Assembly (NCBI GenBank): GCA_024511045.1
Contig: JANEMG010000098.1
Span: forward strand, 1 to 7,804
Direction of reading: 5' to 3'
Length of the DNA stretch: 7,804 nucleotides
DNA from: Gammaproteobacteria bacterium
Lineage (GTDB): Bacteria; Pseudomonadota; Gammaproteobacteria; Methylococcales; Methylomonadaceae
A program made the position numbers and the translations under genes. This document shows positions 1-5,581 of this stretch, piece by piece. The first letter of the stretch is position 1, and each line of letters opens with the position of its first letter. The notes beneath the pieces were generated by a model. The model saw only the letters and a program-made list of their open reading frames with translations, was not told the DNA's origin and ran no database searches.

Positions 1-74
1 CGCGACTTTTCGTATGCCTACTTTGTTTCTCCTCTGCGCTATCGCACCCCGGATAAACAGTGCGGCCCTGGTCG

Positions 75-3000
75 CTACCGAGGACTAACCGCCTTCGCTT
101 CGCTCTCCATGGCGGTCAGCGGATGCAAATGCGCCGCCAGCCAGCGTTCCGCAACATCCTGTGCCATACCCTTGCGCCTTGCATAGTCCTCCAGCTGATC
201 GCGATTGATCTTGCCGACGTTGAAGTACTGCGCCTCCGGGTGTGCGAAATACCAGCCACTCACCGCTGCGGTCGGATACATCGCATAGCTTTCCGTCAAC
301 TCGATGCTGGTATTGGCTTGAACATTCAGCAGCTTGAACAGTTTGCTCTTTTCCGTGTGGTCAGGACAGGCAGGATAGCCCGGCGCCGGCCTGATACCCT
401 GATATTTTTCCTGGATCAAATGTTCATTGGACAGGGTTTCGTCCTTTGCATAACCCCAGTATTCGGTCCTGACAGCCCGATGCAGATATTCCGCGAAAGC
501 TTCCGCCAGACGATCCGCCAGGGCTTTCAGCATAATGGCGTTGTAATCGTCATGGTCCTGCTCGAATTCCGTCAGTTTCTTCTCGATGCCGATACCTGCT
601 GTTACCACGAAGGCACCGATATAGTCGGCTATGCCGCTTTCAACCGGTGCGACGAAGTCTGCGAGGCAGTAATTAGGCCGCCCCGGCGCCTTGATATTTT
701 GCTGCCGCAAGTGATGCAGAACTTCCAGCACCTCGGTTCTGGAATCATCGGTATACAGAATGATATCGTCGCCATCGCTGTTGGCCGGGAAAAAGCCGAT
801 AACGGCCCTCGCCTGCAGCCATTCCTCCTCGACGATCTTCTTCAACATTTCCTGGGCATCCTCGAACAGTATGCGGGCCTGCTCGCCAACCACCTTGTCA
901 TCGAGAATATCCGGATAGCGACCAGCCAGCTCCCAGGTCTGAAAAAATGGCGACCAGTCGATGTACCAGACCAGGGTCTCCAGAGGAAAATTGTCGATGA
1001 CTTCGATGCCCAATTTCTTCGGCTTGACCGGCTGATAATCGCTCCAGGTATATTTGTTTGCCCTGGCAGCCGACAATGGATGCTGCTTGGTCTTTGCCCG
1101 ACGACCTTTATGGCGTTCACGCACCTGTTCATATTCCTCCCTGATCTTGTCGATGAATTCCTGTTTCTGGTCCTCGCTGAGCAGACTGCCGGCAACGCCG
1201 ACGCTGCGCGACGCATCGGTGACATAGAGAGTAGGCCCCTGGTAGTTGGGCTCGATTTTCACGGCGGTATGCGCCCTGGAGGTCGTCGCACCGCCGATCA
1301 TCAACGGTATCGTGAATCCCAGGCGCTGCATCTCCTTGGCGACATGCACCATCTCATCCAGAGACGGCGTGATCAACCCGCTCAAGCCAATGATATCGAC
1401 AGCCTCGTCCCGCGCCGTCTGCAGGATTTTTTCCGCCGATACCATGACGCCCAGATCGATCACCTCGTAATTGTTGCACTGCAAAACCACGCCGACGATA
1501 TTTTTGCCGATGTCATGGACATCACCCTTGACGGTCGCCATCAGGATTTTGCCATTGGTCTGCAGATCGCCGGCTTTTTCGGCATCCATGAACGGCATCA
1601 GATAGGCAACGGATTTTTTCATGACCCTTGCTGATTTGACAACCTGGGGTAGAAACATCTTCCCGTCTCCAAACAAGTCGCCAACGACATTCATGCCGTC
1701 CATCAATGGTCCTTCGATCACATGAAGGGGTTTTTCCATCTGCTGCCGGGCCAGTTCCGTGTCTTCCTCGATAAAGTCGGCAATGCCCTTGACCAGGGCA
1801 TGCTCCAGGCGTTTCTCGACTGCCCAGCTGCGCCATTCCTGGTCTTCCGGCTTGGCTGCGGCAGCACCCTCGCCGCGATATTTTTCGGCAATTTCCAGCA
1901 ATTTCTCGGTGGCGCCATCATGACGGTTCAAGACCACGTCTTCGACGGCATTGCGCAATTCATCGGGAATATCGGCATAGATCGCCAGCTGTCCGGCATT
2001 GACGATGCCCATATCCATGCCAGCCTTAATGGCATGATAGAGAAACACGGCATGGATCGCCTCCCTGACCGTGTTGTTGCCGCGAAAGGAAAAAGAGACA
2101 TTGGAAACCCCACCCGAGACCAGCGCATGGGGCAGGGTCTGCTTGATGATGTTGGTCGCCTCGATGAAATCCAGGCCATAATTGTTGTGTTCATCGATGC
2201 CGGTGGCAATGGCGAAGATGTTCGGATCGAAGATGATGTCTTCCGCCGGGAAACCGACCCGTTCGGTCAGAATCCGGTATGCTCTCTGACAGATGGCGAC
2301 CTTCCTGTCCCGGGTGTCCGCCTGACCCTGTTCATCGAATGCCATGACGATGACTGCGGCGCCATAGCGGCGGACCAGTCTGGCATGTTCGATGAAGGCA
2401 TCTTCGCCTTCCTTCAGGGAAATGGAATTGACCACGCCTTTACCCTGAATGCATTTCAACCCGGCCTCCAGAATTTCCCATTTCGATGAATCCACCATGA
2501 CTGGAATTTTGGCGATATCCGGCTCGGAAGCAATCAAATGCAGAAAATGCACCATGGCTTGCTTCGATTCCAGCATTCCTTCGTCCATATTGATATCGAT
2601 GATCTGCGCGCCGTTCTCCACCTGATCACGAGCGACTTCCAATGCCTGCTCATACTGCTCCTCGACGATCAGCCGTTTGAATCGGGCAGAACCCGTGACG
2701 TTGGTGCGTTCACCAATATTGACGAACAGTGACTGGGGGCCGATATTCATTGGTTCCAGGCCGGCAAGGCGGCACTGTTTTTCAATTTCCGGAATGGCCC
2801 TCGGAGGATACTGCTGCACCGCCTGGACGATCGCCTGGATATGCTCCGGCGAAGTACCGCAACAGCCGCCGATGATATTCAGATAGCCGCATCTGGCCCA
2901 GTCCTCCAGTTCCTGTGCCATATCCTCCGGCGACTCGTCGTATTCGCCAAACTCGTTGGGCAGACCGGCATTGGGATGCGCCGAAACATAAGTATCGGCG

Positions 3001-3788
3001 ATGTTGGCCAGTTCCTCTATGTATTGACGCAGCTCCCTGGCGCCCAATGCGCAGTTGAAACCAATGGAAATCGGTTCGATATGACGCAGCGAATTCCAGA
3101 AGGCTTCCGCAGTCTGCCCGGACAGCGTTCGCCCGGAAGCATCGGTGATGGTCCCGGAGATCATGACCGGCAGTTTCCGGCCAATCTGCTCGAAAAACTG
3201 GTCGACGGCAAAAATCGCCGCTTTGGCATTCAGGGTATCGAACACCGTTTCTATCAGGATTATGTCTGCGCCGCCTTCGCATAAACCCCGTGTCGCTTCG
3301 GTGTATGCAGCGACCAACTCATCGAAATGAATATTTCTGAAGCCCGGATCATTGACATCGGGTGACATGGAAGCCGTCCGGTTGGTCGGCCCCAGAACAC
3401 CGGCGACAAAGCGCGGCCTGTCCGGTGTTTTCCCGGTCATGGTATCGGCTGCAGACTTGGCTATCCTGGCGGATTCCAGATTGATCTCGTAGGCCAGATC
3501 CTGCATCTGATAGTCCGCCATGGCGATGCGCGTGGCATTGAAGGTATTGGTCTCGACGATGTCACTGCCCACTTCCAGATAGGCAAGATGTATCGATCTG
3601 ATGATATCCGGCTGGGTCAGGGAAAGCAGATCGTTGTTGCCTTTCAAATCCAGCTGCCAATCGGCAAACCGCACGCCGCGATAGTCTTTTTCATCCAGCT
3701 TATAGCCCTGGATCATCGTACCCATCGCCCCATCGAGAAATAAAATCCTTTTCTCCAACTGGGCCCTTAATAGCTCATCTCTGTTCAT
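75..3788 (-). CDS. metH: Cobalamin-dependent methionine synthase (5-methyltetrahydrofolate--homocysteine methyltransferase)
   Basis: This cytoplasmic enzyme moves the methyl group of 5-methyltetrahydrofolate to homocysteine through cobalamin, giving methionine and tetrahydrofolate. At 1237 aa it matches the family (E. coli MetH 1227) and all four modules are present in order. The homocysteine module (about 1-325) has zinc ligands C246, C309 and C310 in GFNCALG and GGCCGT. The pterin module (about 350-620) opens with the NIGERTN motif. The cap and B12 module (about 650-890) carries D756-x-H758-x-x-G, with H758 as the lower cobalt ligand, and S809 in SGLITPS. The reactivation module (about 900-1225) has R1133-PAPGY for S-adenosylmethionine. 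All positions sit one below the E. coli numbers. The ATG is supported by homology to the E. coli N-terminus and by an in-frame TGA five codons upstream. Its Shine-Dalgarno is weak (GAAAAG). An Ala-rich stretch (GEGAAAAKPE) marks the linker before the cap. No frameshift or lost residue is seen. Confidence 0.98.
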   Translation of the reverse strand: MNRDELLRAQLEKRILFLDGAMGTMIQGYKLDEKDYRGVRFADWQLDLKGNNDLLSLTQPDIIRSIHLAYLEVGSDIVETNTFNATRIAMADYQMQDLAYEINLESARIAKSAADTMTGKTPDRPRFVAGVLGPTNRTASMSPDVNDPGFRNIHFDELVAAYTEATRGLCEGGADIILIETVFDTLNAKAAIFAVDQFFEQIGRKLPVMISGTITDASGRTLSGQTAEAFWNSLRHIEPISIGFNCALGARELRQYIEELANIADTYVSAHPNAGLPNEFGEYDESPEDMAQELEDWARCGYLNIIGGCCGTSPEHIQAIVQAVQQYPPRAIPEIEKQCRLAGLEPMNIGPQSLFVNIGERTNVTGSARFKRLIVEEQYEQALEVARDQVENGAQIIDINMDEGMLESKQAMVHFLHLIASEPDIAKIPVMVDSSKWEILEAGLKCIQGKGVVNSISLKEGEDAFIEHARLVRRYGAAVIVMAFDEQGQADTRDRKVAICQRAYRILTERVGFPAEDIIFDPNIFAIATGIDEHNNYGLDFIEATNIIKQTLPHALVSGGVSNVSFSFRGNNTVREAIHAVFLYHAIKAGMDMGIVNAGQLAIYADIPDELRNAVEDVVLNRHDGATEKLLEIAEKYRGEGAAAAKPEDQEWRSWAVEKRLEHALVKGIADFIEEDTELARQQMEKPLHVIEGPLMDGMNVVGDLFGDGKMFLPQVVKSARVMKKSVAYLMPFMDAEKAGDLQTNGKILMATVKGDVHDIGKNIVGVVLQCNNYEVIDLGVMVSAEKILQTARDEAVDIIGLSGLITPSLDEMVHVAKEMQRLGFTIPLMIGGATTSRAHTAVKIEPNYQGPTLYVTDASRSVGVAGSLLSEDQKQEFIDKIREEYEQVRERHKGRRAKTKQHPLSAARANKYTWSDYQPVKPKKLGIEVIDNFPLETLVWYIDWSPFFQTWELAGRYPDILDDKVVGEQARILFEDAQEMLKKIVEEEWLQARAVIGFFPANSDGDDIILYTDDSRTEVLEVLHHLRQQNIKAPGRPNYCLADFVAPVESGIADYIGAFVVTAGIGIEKKLTEFEQDHDDYNAIMLKALADRLAEAFAEYLHRAVRTEYWGYAKDETLSNEHLIQEKYQGIRPAPGYPACPDHTEKSKLFKLLNVQANTSIELTESYAMYPTAAVSGWYFAHPEAQYFNVGKINRDQLEDYARRKGMAQDVAERWLAAHLHPLTAMESEAKAVSPR

Positions 3789-3851
3789 ACATGCAACTTT
3801 TCATGGATGTCTCGATACAACACCATTTCCTGATCAAAATAGAACGAAAAC

Positions 3852-3870
3852 AGCAACTGCGCTGGTTGCT
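3852..3870 (-). promoter_or_regulatory. Small hairpin in the metH 5' leader
   Basis: A perfect 6-bp inverted repeat (AGCAAC / GTTGCT, 7-nt loop) lies in the predicted metH leader. On the minus strand it is followed by GTTTTCGTTCTATTTT, so it weakly resembles an attenuator. The stem is short, the T tract is interrupted, and no S-adenosylmethionine or cobalamin riboswitch core is recognisable around it. The functional reading is inference and the hairpin may be incidental. Confidence 0.2.
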
Positions 3871-3910
3871 TTGAATAACTCACGGACGGATGTCTCCACA
3901 TGTCAACTGA

Positions 3911-3939
3911 ATTATACACGGCACTCAAAAATTCTTGCC
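3911..3939 (-). promoter_or_regulatory. Probable metH promoter
   Basis: Read on the minus strand, a perfect TATAAT -10 box occupies 3916-3911, about 122 bases before the metH ATG and just beyond the upstream operon's terminator. The hexamer 17 bases further upstream (GGCAAG) is a poor -35 box, so an activator may be needed. A perfect TTGACA lies downstream at 3906-3901, but its only -10 candidate (TTATTC) is 22 bases away. The predicted leader of about 115 nt holds two copies of the 9-mer GAGACATCC (3896-3888 and 3813-3805, minus strand) whose role is unknown. No clear MetR site was found. Confidence 0.5.
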
Positions 3940-3951
3940 GCAACAGCTGAC

Positions 3952-3983
3952 AACAAAAAAGCCCGACCAAATTGCCGGGCTTT
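3952..3983 (-). terminator. Rho-independent terminator of the two-gene operon
   Basis: On the minus strand, AAAGCCCG pairs with CGGGCTTT around a 10-nt loop (an 8-bp stem), followed by a run of six T. It starts 28 bases after the stop of the 140-aa membrane protein and lies before the metH promoter, so it separates the operon from metH. Confidence 0.88.
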
Positions 3984-4011
3984 GAAGCCAACCTGCTTTT
4001 CCCTTTAAACC

Positions 4012-4434
4012 TCAATTTTCAGGCGTGGTGAACACTTTCTTGAACCCGCTGAAAATTTCCTTGATGTCACTGAACAAATTTTGCAGTGTCGGTTTTTCCT
4101 GCATGATCACCAAGGTCCTGAGAAAAGCCACTGCAAGAAAACCAACCAGAGGCGGCGCCAATTCCATATACACCGACAACAAAAATGCAACCACAGGCCC
4201 CTGACTGGTCTGGGTGACGCGGTCCGCCCCTTTCACGACTACCGCAGCACCCTCGGTACCCCAAAGTTTAATCGTCTCCATCAAGTAAATATTCAGTTGC
4301 ACCATAAAAAACTGGACGACAAAAAAGGTCACGGCACCAATGGCCACCCACATGAAGGCATTGCCTTTCTTTGCCCGAATGGCTGCTCTGTAAATCCAAA
4401 CAGCAACCAGTAAAATCACTATCCCGCCTATCAT
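4012..4434 (-). CDS. Small inner-membrane protein of unknown function
   Basis: I do not recognise this 140-aa protein as a named family. Hydrophobic segments lie at about 2-19, 26-51 and 80-111. The first two are joined by the basic loop YRAAIRAKKGN, and its positive charge suggests that loop is cytoplasmic. Between segments two and three is a hydrophilic stretch (about 52-79), probably on the periplasmic side. The third segment contains MELAPP, so it could be a re-entrant or two-helix unit. The charged tail (112-140) would then be cytoplasmic and may form an amphipathic helix. The start is supported by GAGGTGA seven bases upstream of the ATG. It follows the secreted-protein gene by 25 bases on the same strand and ends just before a strong terminator, so the two genes are probably co-transcribed. 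A role with its neighbour is inferred from position only. Confidence 0.8.
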   Translation of the reverse strand: MIGGIVILLVAVWIYRAAIRAKKGNAFMWVAIGAVTFFVVQFFMVQLNIYLMETIKLWGTEGAAVVVKGADRVTQTSQGPVVAFLLSVYMELAPPLVGFLAVAFLRTLVIMQEKPTLQNLFSDIKEIFSGFKKVFTTPEN

Positions 4435-4459
4435 TGTTTTATCACCTCATAAATTATAA

Positions 4460-4852
4460 TTATTTCTTTACCATGAAGTAGTAGCCTTCCATGCCGCCCT
4501 TCAACACCATCTCGTTACCTTGCTTTTCATGAATTTTATATCGGTCAAACTTCCCTGGCCTGCCTGGTCTGGCAATCTTGATCATATTGTTTTCTATCGT
4601 ATAGGTCGTCGTCTGTTTGATGTCGGAATTTGCCCATCTGGGTCTGGAGACAATGGTCACCGTGCCATCGGCCCTGAATTCCCAGGTCTGGTCCGCCGGC
4701 TTCTTTTCTCTTTTCAACGAAGGCGCCGTGGCCTCTACAACCCAGGTCCCGACAATTTCCGATTTATCTTTTATTTCCACCGCTGCAAGGACATTGCCTG
4801 CAGCAAGCAGAAAAACCAGTACCACACCGATCTTCAATCTGTTCTGTTTCAT
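4460..4852 (-). CDS. Secreted lipocalin-like beta-barrel protein, function unknown
   Basis: This 130-aa protein begins with a Sec signal peptide: a basic start (MKQNRLK), a hydrophobic core at about 8-18, and a likely cleavage site at LAA near residues 22-24. The mature part of about 106 residues is rich in short alternating beta-like stretches. It opens with IVGTW (33-37), followed by the pattern WEF-x-ADGTVTI. This G-x-W plus 'F..DGT' arrangement recalls lipocalin-like or DUF-type periplasmic domains that bind small ligands; the family assignment is inference. Later segments (TTTYTIENNMIKIA and GNEMVLKGGMEGYYFMVKK) fit the end of a small barrel. There are no Cys residues, so it is not a lipoprotein or disulfide protein. 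The start has GGGA six bases upstream. It is the first gene of a probable operon with the 140-aa membrane protein, and a long, hairpin-rich region precedes it. Confidence 0.82.
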   Translation of the reverse strand: MKQNRLKIGVVLVFLLAAGNVLAAVEIKDKSEIVGTWVVEATAPSLKREKKPADQTWEFRADGTVTIVSRPRWANSDIKQTTTYTIENNMIKIARPGRPGKFDRYKIHEKQGNEMVLKGGMEGYYFMVKK

Positions 4853-4881
4853 AGCGATTCCCAGTCAAATTATGTAAGATG

Positions 4882-4906
4882 GTTCCCGTCTATACATGAC
4901 GGGAAC
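4882..4906. repeat. Inverted repeat, 9-bp perfect arms
   Basis: GTTCCCGTC (4882-4890) and GACGGGAAC (4898-4906) are perfect reverse complements around a 7-base loop. The repeat sits 29 bases upstream of the secreted protein's ATG, just upstream of its ribosome binding site, and no T tract follows on either strand. Confidence 0.85.
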
Positions 4907-4930
4907 TAATCCAGCACAGGGAAATGCCTG

Positions 4931-4961
4931 CATAAGCAATGACCTCAAGCCATTGCTTATG
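4931..4961. repeat. Inverted repeat, 11-bp perfect arms (first of three abutting)
   Basis: CATAAGCAATG (4931-4941) and CATTGCTTATG (4951-4961) are perfect reverse complements with a 9-base loop. In minus-strand RNA the stem extends by a G-U and a C-G pair to 13 bp. It ends exactly where the next inverted repeat begins. Confidence 0.9.
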
Positions 4962-4994
4962 AAGAAAACAGCCAATCGCATTTGCTGTTTTCTT
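4962..4994. repeat. Inverted repeat, 11-bp perfect arms plus inner stem (second of three abutting)
   Basis: AAGAAAACAGC (4962-4972) and GCTGTTTTCTT (4984-4994) are perfect reverse complements. After one mismatch a further AAT/ATT pair closes a 3-base loop, so the 33 bases form one almost continuous hairpin of 14 pairs. The A-run and T-run lie inside the stem, which could work as a bidirectional terminator. No convergent genes need one here. Confidence 0.9.
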
Positions 4995-5029
4995 GTCTTT
5001 AGACAGCCCATGGTTGGGTGTTTATAGAC
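4995..5029. repeat. Imperfect inverted repeat (third of three abutting)
   Basis: GTCTTTAGACAGCCCA pairs with TTGGGTGTTTATAGAC. The outer GTCT/AGAC, central and inner CCCA/TGGG blocks are paired; one mismatch, one G-T wobble (A-C on the other strand) and one bulged base interrupt them, and the loop has four bases. It starts at the base after the second inverted repeat ends. Confidence 0.75.
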
Positions 5030-5094
5030 TCTAACGAGATAAAAACAATTCTATCAAAACACTAAAGTATCTACGCAGCCATTCCCTGCGACCC

Positions 5095-5122
5095 ATTATG
5101 ACAATTTATGTTTAAATATCAA
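5095..5122 (-). promoter_or_regulatory. Probable promoter of the secreted-protein operon
   Basis: On the minus strand, TTGATA (5122-5117) and CATAAT (5100-5095) are separated by 16 bases, and each matches the sigma70 consensus at five of six positions. A start near 5088 would put the whole hairpin region in the leader. This is the best minus-strand candidate I found upstream of 4852. A start inside the hairpin region cannot be excluded. Confidence 0.5.
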
Positions 5123-5138
5123 ATCATTTTCTGTCCCG

Positions 5139-5161
5139 CCGGTTTCGCATCGAATTGCCGG
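5139..5161. repeat. Hairpin between the divergent promoters
   Basis: CCGG-T-TTCG-CAT-CGAA-TTG-CCGG forms an inner perfect 4-bp stem and an outer 4-bp stem separated by a small internal loop. It lies between the minus-strand promoter (5095-5122) and the plus-strand promoter (5179-5206). It is not followed by a T tract. A role as a regulator site or a transcription barrier is inference. Confidence 0.45.
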
Positions 5162-5178
5162 GCCGTGCAAATAATTTC

Positions 5179-5206
5179 TTGACTTAAGCGCCTCGTTAAG
5201 TATCAT
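5179..5206 (+). promoter_or_regulatory. Promoter of the 42-aa membrane protein, with a palindromic spacer
   Basis: TTGACT (5179-5184) and TATCAT (5201-5206) are 16 bases apart, a good sigma70 arrangement. The spacer edges form an inverted repeat, ACTTAA (5182-5187) and TTAAGT (5196-5201), which overlaps both promoter boxes and could be an operator. The predicted leader of about 55 nt contains a perfect 6-bp hairpin, AGCTGA/TCAGCT (5219-5236), followed by TTTTC. Confidence 0.6.
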
Positions 5207-5268
5207 ATCCACTCCTTTAGCTGATTATGTTCAGCTTTTCGTAAACAATAATTTAAGGTAGGACACTC

Positions 5269-5397
5269 ATGGGTGCGATATTAGACCTCACAGAAAAACT
5301 GAAAGAGCCAAGCGGAATTATCGGCTTAATTATTATCGTCGCTGTCGTTTATTACTTCGTAAAATGGGTAATGAGCGAACACGAAGAAGACAAATAA
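5269..5397 (+). CDS. 42-aa single-span membrane protein, function unknown
   Basis: Its reality is supported by a strong ribosome binding site (AAGGTAGGA at 5255-5263, a few bases before the ATG), a promoter upstream, a terminator downstream and sensible protein organisation. Residues 1-13 form a polar, probably amphipathic helix (MGAILDLTEKLKE), then P14-S15-G16. A hydrophobic segment IIGLIIIVAVVYYF (17-30) ends at aromatic and basic residues KW (32-33), and the tail SEHEEDK is acidic. It has no signal peptide cleavage site and no Cys. Size and layout resemble small accessory subunits of membrane complexes and also type I toxin peptides. I recognise no specific family (CydX and CcoQ patterns do not match), and nothing chooses between these. 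It appears to be a single-gene transcript. Confidence 0.8.
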   Translation: MGAILDLTEKLKEPSGIIGLIIIVAVVYYFVKWVMSEHEEDK

Positions 5398-5427
5398 GCT
5401 GCACCGAACATAAATTTTGGTCCCAGC

Positions 5428-5474
5428 AGGCCGCTATTGCAAATCCTCCATGAATTTGCGGCGGCCTTTGTTGT
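5428..5474 (+). terminator. Rho-independent terminator of the 42-aa gene
   Basis: AGGCCGC (5428-5434) pairs with GCGGCCT (5461-5467), and inside it GCAAAT (5439-5444) pairs with ATTTGC (5454-5459), giving a 13-bp two-part stem. TTGTTGT follows. It lies 30 bases past the stop codon and fits only the upstream small gene. Confidence 0.72.
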
Positions 5475-5527
5475 ATCTGGCAGACCGGTAAAATCAGACC
5501 ACCACCCCACATACCCGCATATTTTTT

Positions 5528-5568
5528 GTGTATTTTAGCTTATAATCCTGCCTTTCCGCTAAATACAC
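5528..5568 (+). promoter_or_regulatory. Probable -10 box of the HTTM-DCC gene inside an inverted repeat
   Basis: A perfect TATAAT (5541-5546) lies about 35 bases before the ATG, giving a leader of roughly 29 nt; no convincing -35 box is seen at 16-18 bases. Flanking arms GTGTATTTTAG (5528-5538) and CTAAATACAC (5559-5568) are reverse complements apart from one extra T, so the -10 box sits in the loop. The downstream arm would fall inside the leader. This could be an operator. Confidence 0.45.
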
Positions 5569-5581
5569 ACCGCAAAAAAAT

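Larger units (their letters stand above)
4853..5090 (-). promoter_or_regulatory. Long structured 5' leader candidate (or independent small RNA)
   Basis: If transcription starts just after the -10 box at 5095-5100, the secreted-protein mRNA carries a leader of about 236 nt. Read in that direction it begins with a stem CGCAG/CTGCG (5090-5074). Three abutting hairpins (5029-4931), a tiny stem CAGG/CCTG (4930-4917) and a 9-bp hairpin (4906-4882) follow, then the ribosome binding site. About two thirds of the stretch from 4882 to 5029 can be base-paired. I recognise no known riboswitch or RNA family. It could be a regulatory leader, a stable small RNA, or a DNA-level structure; the sequence does not decide which. 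Confidence 0.4.

Noticed and set aside
1..186. Plus-strand frames open from the left edge (to stops at 86-88 and 184-186)
   Set aside because: Two frames are open at once and both run into the 3' end of metH. Neither translation is recognisable, so a partial gene cannot be supported.
60..1634. Long open frame of 524 codons on the plus strand opposite metH
   Set aside because: It lies wholly within or antisense to the conserved metH coding region. Its translation shows no domain, and it arises from the codon bias of metH. The same applies to 1722-2489 and 2841-3284.
3789..3904. Possible S-adenosylmethionine or cobalamin riboswitch, or MetR site, before metH
   Set aside because: No conserved riboswitch core is visible. 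The nearest MetR-like sequence (TGAGTTATTCA) has the wrong length and spacing.
3785..4015. 76-codon minus-strand open frame overlapping the metH start
   Set aside because: It runs through the intrinsic terminator and the metH promoter, has no ribosome binding site of note, and its translation is non-descript.
4962..4994. Second hairpin read as an intrinsic terminator
   Set aside because: Its T tract is part of the stem rather than following it, and no gene ends nearby on either strand.
4931..5029. Hairpin run read as a CRISPR, REP cluster or integron attC array
   Set aside because: The hairpins do not share sequence, have no regular spacers, and lack attC core sites or nearby integrase or cas genes.
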